The translations under genes were made by a program, and so were the position numbers. Below are positions 8,694 to 15,881 of a stretch of DNA of 64,000 bases, one piece after another; position 1 is the stretch's first letter; the number at the start of each line of letters is the position of its first letter. The notes under the pieces are model-generated. The model made no database searches, was not told where the DNA came from, and worked only from the letters and a program-made list of their open reading frames with translations. The stretch comes from Desulfuromonas sp. DDH964 (GTDB taxonomy: Bacteria; Desulfobacterota; Desulfuromonadia; Desulfuromonadales; DDH964), in the NCBI RefSeq assembly GCF_001611275.1, contig NZ_CP015080.1, positions 2,418,001 to 2,482,000 on the forward strand, in the 5' to 3' direction.

Positions 8694-9554
8694 TCATTTG
8701 CACTCCCCCCCGCAGCCGTCGCTGGCAACCGTCGCCCGCTCCCAGTCGAGGGCTGCGGCAGCAAAGACCGGGCCGGCCTTGCAGGTACAGAGATAACGGG
8801 GCGTGGCTTCGCTGTGACCGACCCCCTTGACGACGCAACCGAGACAGGCCCCAACGCCGCAGGCCATGTGAGCTTCGAGGGAGACCTGCAGGTCGGCCCG
8901 CAGGGAGGCACAGAGATCCGCCACCGCCCTCAGCATCGGCATTGGACCGCAGGCATAGACCTCGGCGTCCGGATATTTGCGCAGCTTGCGCTCCAGGACC
9001 TTGGTGACCAGTCCCGCTTCGCCGAAACTGCCGTCATCGGTGGAGACGTAGGTCTCGACCCCGGAGCGCTCGAATTCGGTCAGTGCCAGGATGTCGTCCC
9101 GGGTGCGCCCCCCCATCAGCAGCCGCACCCGGCTCCCTTGGGCGAGGAGCGCTTCGCCGAGCATGAAGAGGGGCACCAGGCCGATGCCGCCGCCGACCAG
9201 AAGCTTCTCCCTGCCGGGGGCGCCGAGGTCGAAACCGTTGCCGAGAGGGCCGAGGAGCTCCACCCGGTCCCCCTGGTGGAGTTCACTGAGGATGCGGGTT
9301 CCTTCCCCGACCACCTTGTAGAGGATCTCCATATATTCCCGCGGCGGCAACCCCTCACACTCCGCCGGCAGGCAGCCGGTGCGGAAGATGCCGAAGGGGC
9401 GCCGCAGCATGGTCGGCAGCCCCAGCTCCGGCCGAACCATGACGAACTGTCCCGGCGCCGCCACCGCGGCGAACCCGGGCGTCAGGATGCGCATCCGGAA
9501 GTAAGCCGGCGAAATCTCCTGGTTGGAGAGAATGATGGTTGCGTAGTTTTTCAT
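8694..9554 (-). CDS. pyrK: Dihydroorotate dehydrogenase electron transfer subunit
   Basis: PyrK is the FAD and [2Fe-2S] subunit that moves electrons from PyrD to NAD+. The 286-residue protein has a ferredoxin-reductase-like FAD domain (LRRPFGIFR), an NAD-binding segment (LLVGGGIGLVPLFML) and a C-terminal four-cysteine cluster motif (CGVGACLGC and the later YLCTCKAGPVF). The ATG at 9554 is preceded by GAGGAAGGG. It lies directly upstream of pyrD in the same operon. The cysteine-rich tail ending CGGECK is a little longer than usual but unremarkable. Confidence 0.96.
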   Translation of the reverse strand: MKNYATIILSNQEISPAYFRMRILTPGFAAVAAPGQFVMVRPELGLPTMLRRPFGIFRTGCLPAECEGLPPREYMEILYKVVGEGTRILSELHQGDRVELLGPLGNGFDLGAPGREKLLVGGGIGLVPLFMLGEALLAQGSRVRLLMGGRTRDDILALTEFERSGVETYVSTDDGSFGEAGLVTKVLERKLRKYPDAEVYACGPMPMLRAVADLCASLRADLQVSLEAHMACGVGACLGCVVKGVGHSEATPRYLCTCKAGPVFAAAALDWERATVASDGCGGECK

Positions 9555-9590
9555 CGACCCTTCCTCTCACGATTACCTGTCATCAGGACC

Positions 9591-9781
9591 GTAGGTTGGG
9601 TTGAGCTCCGCGAAACCCAACATCGGCGAACCCCGCGGTTGCAATCCCGCAGCGGGGAATGCAATCCCGCAGCGGGGAATGCAATCCCGCAGCGGGGAAT
9701 GCATTCCCCCATCGGGATGAATTGATTGTTCGTTACCGAATGCCACCAGCGTTGGGTTTCATTGCATTCAACCCAACCTAC
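9591..9781. repeat. MITE-like inverted-repeat element, about 191 bp
   Basis: The element is bounded by a perfect 14-bp terminal inverted repeat (9591-9604 and 9768-9781, GTAGGTTGGGTTGA). An inner inverted pair (CGAAACCCAAC at 9611-9621 and GTTGGGTTTC at 9750-9759) reinforces the palindromic arms. There is no room for a transposase, so it is non-autonomous. It lies between pyrK and rimI, and its right end carries the rimI stop codon. The GTAGGTTGGGTTGAG...CGAAACCCAAC sequence resembles short interspersed repeats I know from many proteobacterial genomes; family membership needs a genome-wide search. Confidence 0.75.
9641..9720. repeat. 20-bp tandem repeat inside the MITE-like element
   Basis: Three exact copies of GCAATCCCGCAGCGGGGAAT occupy 9641-9700, followed by a degenerate fourth copy (9701-9720). 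Each unit contains the small palindrome CCCGCAGCGGG, so the array could form serial hairpins. Copy number may vary between strains. Confidence 0.9.
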
Positions 9782-10247
9782 CTGTTGATCTGGACCCGCT
9801 CGCCTTCTCCATCAGCAGGGCGTCCTCGCCGTCGGGGTAATACCCCTTCCGCCTCCCGCTCTCGACAAACCCGAACCGGCGGTAGAGGCGGATGGCTCCG
9901 TCGTTACCGGCCCGCACCTCCAGCAGGGCCCGCTCCATTCCGACAGCCGCGCCCTGCCGCAGGGCCTCCTCGAGGAGCGCGGCGGCGACCCCGCGCCGCC
10001 GGAAGCAGGGGGCGGTGGCGAGGTTAAGAACGTGGAGTTCACCACACAACAGCCACCAGCAGTGGTAACCGGCCAAGTCTCCGTCGATCAGCAGCAAATC
10101 GAGGTGGGCGTGGGGAGTACCGAGCTCGTCCCGGAACTGGACCTCGCTCCACGGCTGCGAATAGCAGCTTTGCTCCACCGCCAGGATGGCCGGAAGATCG
10201 GCGGCGGTGGCCGGGCGGATTTCCGATGGGCTGGGCACTTCCGCCAT
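9768..10247 (-). CDS. rimI: Ribosomal protein S18-alanine N-acetyltransferase family (GNAT)
   Basis: The 159-residue protein has the RimI GNAT fold: EIRPATAADLPAILAVEQ at the start, NLATAPCFRRRGVAAALL as the acetyl-CoA binding motif, and AIRLYRRFGFVESGRRKGYY with the conserved Tyr. RimI acetylates the N-terminal alanine of S18 in E. coli. The last codons (TGRLG and the stop) come from the end of the MITE-like element, so the C-terminus has been rewritten by that insertion. The conserved YYPDGEDALLMEK core ends before it, so the enzyme is probably still functional. The ATG at 10247 begins MAEVPSPSEIRPA. Confidence 0.9.
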   Translation of the reverse strand: MAEVPSPSEIRPATAADLPAILAVEQSCYSQPWSEVQFRDELGTPHAHLDLLLIDGDLAGYHCWWLLCGELHVLNLATAPCFRRRGVAAALLEEALRQGAAVGMERALLEVRAGNDGAIRLYRRFGFVESGRRKGYYPDGEDALLMEKASGSRSTGRLG

Positions 10248-10405
10248 GGTTCGTCATCGTCGGGAGGTTGTGAATGACAAGCGCCGCCAAAGCAGTTAGA
10301 ATTAGTGCGGCAGGCGGCGGCGCCGGTCAGGATGCCGGCCATTCTATGTCACGCCCAACCACCTGTAAAGTCTTTCCGTGCCGGCTGCCAGGGGGGACTT
10401 TGCCG

Positions 10406-10433
10406 TTGACAATCACACGGAGCTTGATTTATT
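10406..10433 (+). promoter_or_regulatory. Predicted promoter for purM-purN
   Basis: TTGACA (10406-10411) is followed after 16 bases by TTTATT (10428-10433), 34 bases upstream of the purM start and within the 219-base divergent gap between rimI and purM. The -35 is perfect and the -10 is partial (4 of 6). No riboswitch-like fold was recognised in the gap. Confidence 0.55.
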
Positions 10434-10466
10434 AATGGGCCACCAAATTTACAGGAGTCAAAACAA

Positions 10467-11516
<1,050 letters not shown>

Positions 11517-11526
11517 GAGCGCCAGG

Positions 11527-12195
11527 ATGGCCGGGAGCATGCGCATCTCTGTCCTCGCCTCCGGCGGCGGCACCAACCTCCAGGCACTGATCGATCACGC
11601 CGCCGCGGGATCGCTGGGGGCCGACATCGGTCTCGTGCTCAGCAACAACCCGCAGGCGGGCGCCCTCGAGCGCGCCCGCAAAGCGGGAATTGCAACCTGC
11701 TGCATTGACCATCGCCAGTTCGCCGGCCGCGAGGAATTCGATCGCGCGGTGGTGGCCGCCCTTGAGGATGCGGGAACCGGGCTGGTCGTCCTCGCCGGCT
11801 TCATGCGCATCCTCAGCCCCGTCTTCATCGACGCCTTCCCGGGTCGCATCATGAATATCCACCCAGCCCTGCTGCCGGCCTTCCCGGGACTGCACGTGCA
11901 ACGCAAGGCAATCGAATATGGCGCCCGTTTCGCCGGCTGCACCGTCCATTTCGTCGATGGCGGGGTCGATACCGGCCCGATCATCATCCAGGCCGTTGTC
12001 CCGGTGCATGAAGACGACAGCGAGGCGACCCTCGCCGCCCGCATTCTCGAACAGGAACACCGCATCTACCCCGAAGCGATCCGGCTCTTTGCCGCCGGTC
12101 GCCTCCAGATCGACGGCAGAAAGGTACGGATTTCTCCACCGGCCGCCCTCCCCTCCGGGGTACTGATCAATCCGCCGCTGGCGTCTGCAACCTAG
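11527..12195 (+). CDS. purN: Phosphoribosylglycinamide formyltransferase
   Basis: PurN transfers a formyl group from 10-formyl-tetrahydrofolate to GAR. The 222-residue product has ISVLASGGGTNLQALID, VLAGFMRILSP, the catalytic-region NIHPALLPAFPGLH and the motif GCTVHFVDGGVDTGPII with the conserved Asp. The C-terminus has about 15 extra residues compared with the E. coli protein. The ATG at 11527 has AGGAG nine bases upstream. It is coupled to purM. Confidence 0.97.
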   Translation: MAGSMRISVLASGGGTNLQALIDHAAAGSLGADIGLVLSNNPQAGALERARKAGIATCCIDHRQFAGREEFDRAVVAALEDAGTGLVVLAGFMRILSPVFIDAFPGRIMNIHPALLPAFPGLHVQRKAIEYGARFAGCTVHFVDGGVDTGPIIIQAVVPVHEDDSEATLAARILEQEHRIYPEAIRLFAAGRLQIDGRKVRISPPAALPSGVLINPPLASAT

Positions 12196-12219
12196 CCACC
12201 TCTCATCCGGACCACCCGC

Positions 12220-12675
12220 ATGTCTCAGCCGATCCTCGTCAGCGCCTGCCTGCTTGGGCTCGACACCCGCTACGACGGTTCCACCCGGCGCAACGAGCGG
12301 GTCATCGCCTGGCTGGCGACGCAGGACCTGGTCCCGGTCCCGGTCTGTCCGGAACAACTGGGCGGATTGCCGACACCGCGACCACCGTGCCAGTTCGAGA
12401 GCGGTGATGGCCATGACATTCTCGACGGCCGGGGACGCCTGCTGACAACCGACCAGCGGGACGTCAGTGCAGCGTTTCGTCAGGGCGCCCGGGAAACCCT
12501 CAAGGCCTTCCGCGCCTGCGGTTGTCAATCCGCCCTGCTCAAGGAGCGGAGTCCCTCCTGCGGCCGCCACCAGGTTCACCGTGCCGGCCGGGTGGTTGCC
12601 GGGCAGGGGGTCGCCTGCGCCCTGCTGCTGCGCGCAGGGATCGCCGTCATCAGCGAAGAGGACCTTTCCGCCTAG
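12220..12675 (+). CDS. DUF523 family protein
   Basis: The 151-residue protein has the DUF523 hallmarks: the N-terminal VSACLLGLDTRYDG, VPVCPEQLGGLPTPRPP and CGCQSALLKERSPSCG. The conserved cysteines (in SACLLG, VCPEQ, CGCQSA and SPSCG) suggest a metal or thiol chemistry, but no biochemical function is established to my knowledge. It starts 24 bases after purN on the same strand, so it may be co-transcribed with purMN. The protein has normal family length. Confidence 0.85.
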   Translation: MSQPILVSACLLGLDTRYDGSTRRNERVIAWLATQDLVPVPVCPEQLGGLPTPRPPCQFESGDGHDILDGRGRLLTTDQRDVSAAFRQGARETLKAFRACGCQSALLKERSPSCGRHQVHRAGRVVAGQGVACALLLRAGIAVISEEDLSA

Positions 12676-12768
12676 GAGTCTGCCCATGTTCCAGCTTGCT
12701 CCGCCTTTGCCCAGCCGCCCCCGGGCAACTTCCTCCCGGCGCCGCCCCTTGATCAGACGACCGACAGC

Positions 12769-14013
12769 ATGAAACAGAGCCATCATTTCGACGCCGTGAT
12801 TCTCGGCGACAGCCTCGCCGCCCGCATTACCGGCGCCCTCCTGGCCCGCGCCGGCTGCCGGCTGTTGACCCTGCGTCCGGCCCAAACCCTCCCCACGCCG
12901 ACCTGGTTCTTTTCTTCGCTGCTGCTGGAGCGAATCCTCGATCAGCTGGATGGCCGCGCGGTCCTCACCAAGCCGCAACCGTTTCAATACCTGGCCGATG
13001 AGGTACGTCTCGATTTTCATGGCCGCAATCCGCTTCCCGAGGAAGTTCGGCGGGAATTTCCCACTGCGGCCGATGAAATCCTCGCCACGACCTCGACCCT
13101 GGCGGCTTTGGGTGACAAGCTGGCAACCCTGCTCTGGGAGCAGGGCGGGCTCCCCCTCTCCGGGCTGCCTTCGCGCTGGTCCTTTGCCTTCCGCTGCCTG
13201 CGCAAGGGGCTGACCCAGGGGCGCCTGCACGAACCTCTCGGCGACCGCCTCGACGAACTCGACTCGACGGTGGCAGCCGGCTTCCTTTCCGGCCTCCTGC
13301 CGGGCCTGGCGCTGCGCAGCGCCGAGGAGTTGAGCCTGGCCGAGGCCGCTCTTCTCTGGCATGGGGTGATGCGTCCCACGGCCGCCTCGGCTGCCGGGCT
13401 GGAGGGTTTGCTCCAGCGCCGCTACCAGCAGTTCCATGGCCAGGAGGACGACCTCGCCCGGCTCGAATCTCTCGATCCCGGACGCCACCAACCGAGCCGC
13501 CTCCATTTTCGCGGTGGCCAACAGATGACGGCAAGCGCCGTGGTCGTCGGGGGGGGCGCTGCGGCAGCATTTCTCCCCCAACCGCTGCAAACCTTCACCG
13601 TCGCCGACAGCCAGCAGCCGCCTCAAATTCCCCTCGGCGACAAGGTTCCACCTGTGCTTGCCGATCATGTCGTGCTCGCGGGAGCGCCGCCACTGCGACT
13701 CTTTTTCTCCGGCTCGGGAGACCAGCGCCGGGTAACCGTCGAATGCCGGCAAGAACTCTCCGCAAAGGCCCTCAAGGCCCGCCTGGAGGCCCTGCTCCCT
13801 TTCGCCACCTTCGCCATCCCTGGGGGAACGCGCCCGGCAGTGCCGGACCTGCCGCCCGGCTTGCGGCAGGCAATCAGGCGGGCGGTTCCCGCACCAGGCA
13901 TCTATCACTCTTCGGAAGCGATCCTGCCCGGCCTCGGCAGTAATGGTGAAATCCTCACCGGTCTCTCGGTCGCCACTGCCATCCAGCGCCGTCTCCGTCG
14001 AAAACCGGCATGA
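12769..14013 (+). CDS. FAD/NAD(P)-binding Rossmann-fold protein of unknown function
   Basis: The 414-residue protein starts with a dinucleotide-binding beta-alpha-beta segment (FDAVILGDSLAARITGALLARAGCRLLTL) in which the third Gly of GxGxxG is replaced by Ala. A C-terminal block PGLGSNGEILTGLSVATAIQ resembles the closing FAD contact of phytoene desaturase/FixC-like flavoproteins. The middle contains no catalytic motif I recognise. It is a likely flavin-dependent oxidoreductase-fold protein with unknown substrate. The ATG at 12769 has no obvious ribosome binding site. It lies between the DUF523 gene and rpmB, neither of which suggests a pathway. Confidence 0.7.
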   Translation: MKQSHHFDAVILGDSLAARITGALLARAGCRLLTLRPAQTLPTPTWFFSSLLLERILDQLDGRAVLTKPQPFQYLADEVRLDFHGRNPLPEEVRREFPTAADEILATTSTLAALGDKLATLLWEQGGLPLSGLPSRWSFAFRCLRKGLTQGRLHEPLGDRLDELDSTVAAGFLSGLLPGLALRSAEELSLAEAALLWHGVMRPTAASAAGLEGLLQRRYQQFHGQEDDLARLESLDPGRHQPSRLHFRGGQQMTASAVVVGGGAAAAFLPQPLQTFTVADSQQPPQIPLGDKVPPVLADHVVLAGAPPLRLFFSGSGDQRRVTVECRQELSAKALKARLEALLPFATFAIPGGTRPAVPDLPPGLRQAIRRAVPAPGIYHSSEAILPGLGSNGEILTGLSVATAIQRRLRRKPA

Positions 14014-14046
14014 TCCAAGGCAGGCACCCCGGGGGAGAAAAAAATG

Positions 14047-14075
14047 TTGCATTCAGGTGCCGGGCATGCTAGAAA
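14047..14075 (+). promoter_or_regulatory. Predicted promoter for rpmB
   Basis: TTGCAT (14047-14052), a 17-base spacer, then TAGAAA (14070-14075) preceded by TGC, giving an extended -10. It is 33 bases upstream of rpmB and follows the previous gene's stop, so rpmB has its own strong-looking promoter. Confidence 0.6.
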
Positions 14076-14108
14076 TTCACGTTCTAAACTTCCAGGAGGT
14101 CAGGTACC

Positions 14109-14300
14109 ATGTCCCGTATTTGTGAAATCTGCGGAAAAAAACCGACGACTGGCAACAACGTCAGTCATGCCCATAACAAAACCCGCAAGGTCTGGTATCC
14201 CAACCTGCAAAAGGTCAAGGCGATCGACAAGGGAACCGTCCGTTCGATCAAGGTCTGCACCCGCTGCCTGCGTGCCGGCGCCGTGACCAAGGCGGTCTGA
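14109..14300 (+). CDS. rpmB: 50S ribosomal protein L28
   Basis: The 63-residue protein [20 protein letters not shown]... is L28, a late-assembling large-subunit protein. It has a four-cysteine zinc-ribbon pattern: two in ICEICGK and two in VCTRCLR, so this is the Zn-binding (C+) paralogue form. The ribosome binding site AGGAGG lies 9 bases upstream. The gene is monocistronic, with its own promoter and a strong terminator. Confidence 0.98.
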   Translation: MSRICEICGKKPTTGNNVSHAHNKTRKVWYPNLQKVKAIDKGTVRSIKVCTRCLRAGAVTKAV

Positions 14301-14326
14301 TCCCCCTTTCGCAGGGCAGAAACCCG

Positions 14327-14366
14327 AAGAGGGGGGCGGAACAACCGGTTCCGCCCCCCTCTTTCT
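14327..14366 (+). terminator. Rho-independent terminator after rpmB
   Basis: A perfect 16-bp stem (14327-14342 with 14348-14363) around a five-base loop (AACCG) leads into a T-rich tract (CTTTCTGCTT). It lies 26 bases downstream of the rpmB stop. Confidence 0.92.
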
Positions 14367-14457
14367 GCTTCCTCGCACCAGACCGGGGAGACAGCTCCAG
14401 CACCAGCTCCCCCGCAACCAAACCGGCCGGCGCGCCGGCTTCATCGACCGGGGCGTT

Positions 14458-15762
14458 ATGACGTCGCTCACCCCCATCCTGCTGGAAATCGGCCTTCCGA
14501 TCCTGGCGATGCTGATCGCGGAACGTTTCGTGGTCGGCTATTTCCTGCGCACCCCCGCGCAGATTGCCTGGGTCCGCCGCCACTGGTGGCTGCACCCCAA
14601 CGCCATCAGCCGCGCCCGCTACCCCATGGGGATCGCCTCGGTCCTGCTGCTCCATTTCGATTATCCCCGCGCCTGCCTCTTCTTTTTCACCTTCTGGATG
14701 ATCACCGATATCACCGACGGTGAAATCGCCCGCAAATGCGACCTCCACACCGAAAAGGGGGAGTCGATCGACCCCCTTTCCGACAAGCTCATGTACCTGC
14801 CGATGCTGATCTATTTTGCCTGGCGCGGCTGGCTCAACCCGGTCTTCCTCGGCTTTTTCGTCGCCTTCGATATCATCGGCCAGGCCTCCCGTCATTTCAT
14901 CAAGATCAAGGCCGCCAACCTCTTCGGCAAGGCCAAGACCTTCCTGGTGGTGGTGCTGCTGATCGTGGTTGGTCTCGAATGGCTCTACGGTCCGCTCCCC
15001 CTGCTCGGCCGCGCGATCCAGCCACTCCTTGGCATGTGCGCCTTTCTCGCCTTCTGCTCGACCTCCTTCAAGCTGATTCCCAACTACTGGTATGCCAACA
15101 TCCTCAGCCTGATGAACCTCGCCTGCGGGATTGCCGGCTGCTGGGTCATCCTCCGTAACGGCCCCCCCGTTTACGCCTTGGGCCTGGTCTTTCTCGGCCA
15201 GTTCCTCGATCTCTTCGACGGCCGGGCCGCGGAACGCTGGGGCTCCACTCCCCGGGGCGAGGTCTTCGACGACGTCGCCGACGGCACCAGTTTCGGCCTG
15301 ACCATCGGCCTGATCGCCACCTTCTCGTTTACCAACTTCTGGGTCGGAGTGGCGATCGGCAGCTTCTACCTGGTCGCCGTCGTCTACCGCCTGGTCCGTT
15401 TCGTCGTCGAAAAACGCAAGGCCGGCATTGCCGGCGGCGTTGCCACCTTTGCCGGGCTGCCATCACCGGCCGGAGCCCTCCTGGCCGGTACCGCCTGCGT
15501 CCTGATCGGGTCCGATCTCATTTCGGGGGCAATCGTTCTCACCACCGCCTTGCTGATGGTCTCGAGAATTCCTTACGCCCATTTCGGTCGCGCCATCCTG
15601 CCGAGAATCCCGCGCGTGGTGAAGGTTCTCACCCTGGGGGGGTTCCTCTTCCTGCTCGCCCTCGGCTTCCGCCACGATGAGTACACCGCACCCCTTTTGA
15701 TCGTCCTCTGCGCCGCCCTGGTCTACCTTGCTTCCCCCCTCTTCTGGAAACCCCGCGCCTGA
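14458..15762 (+). CDS. Tandem two-domain CDP-alcohol phosphatidyltransferase (PgsA-like plus PssA-like)
   Basis: This 434-residue multipass membrane protein contains two CDP-alcohol phosphatidyltransferase domains; most family members have one. Domain 1 (about 40-200) has the canonical motif: D84, D87-G88, A91-R92, G101, D105 and D109. Domain 2 (about 205-430) has D251, D254-G255, A258-E259, G267, D271 and D275, then SFG and GLPSPAGA, blocks typical of phosphatidylserine synthases. In domain 2 the usual Arg of the AR pair is Glu and the spacing to the Gly is one residue short. Such enzymes displace CMP from CDP-diacylglycerol with an alcohol to make phospholipid head groups. Which alcohols are used cannot be told. 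The gene stands alone between the rpmB terminator and the sucrose operon promoter. Confidence 0.85.
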   Translation: MTSLTPILLEIGLPILAMLIAERFVVGYFLRTPAQIAWVRRHWWLHPNAISRARYPMGIASVLLLHFDYPRACLFFFTFWMITDITDGEIARKCDLHTEKGESIDPLSDKLMYLPMLIYFAWRGWLNPVFLGFFVAFDIIGQASRHFIKIKAANLFGKAKTFLVVVLLIVVGLEWLYGPLPLLGRAIQPLLGMCAFLAFCSTSFKLIPNYWYANILSLMNLACGIAGCWVILRNGPPVYALGLVFLGQFLDLFDGRAAERWGSTPRGEVFDDVADGTSFGLTIGLIATFSFTNFWVGVAIGSFYLVAVVYRLVRFVVEKRKAGIAGGVATFAGLPSPAGALLAGTACVLIGSDLISGAIVLTTALLMVSRIPYAHFGRAILPRIPRVVKVLTLGGFLFLLALGFRHDEYTAPLLIVLCAALVYLASPLFWKPRA

Positions 15763-15826
15763 ACCACCCCCTACCCTGCGGCCGGAACTTCACCAGCTGT
15801 AACCACCCGTCAATCGACCTCCCGAT

Positions 15827-15855
15827 TTGACGAGTATGTTACTATTTAGTATCTA
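15827..15855 (+). promoter_or_regulatory. Predicted promoter of the sucrose operon
   Basis: TTGACG (15827-15832), 17 bases, then TATCTA (15850-15855) in an AT-rich stretch 27 bases upstream of the first sucrose gene. The -35 matches 5 of 6; the -10 is weak, which would fit a regulated (for example osmotically controlled) promoter, but no regulator site was identified. Confidence 0.45.
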
Positions 15856-15881
15856 TGCAATAAGATTGGGAGGAGCTTCTG

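Noticed and set aside
9641..9720. Possible CRISPR array
   Set aside because: The 20-bp units are directly adjacent with no unique spacers, and no cas gene is nearby.
10248..10466. Purine riboswitch or leader upstream of purM
   Set aside because: No purine riboswitch core was found in the 219-base gap; only the promoter is annotated.
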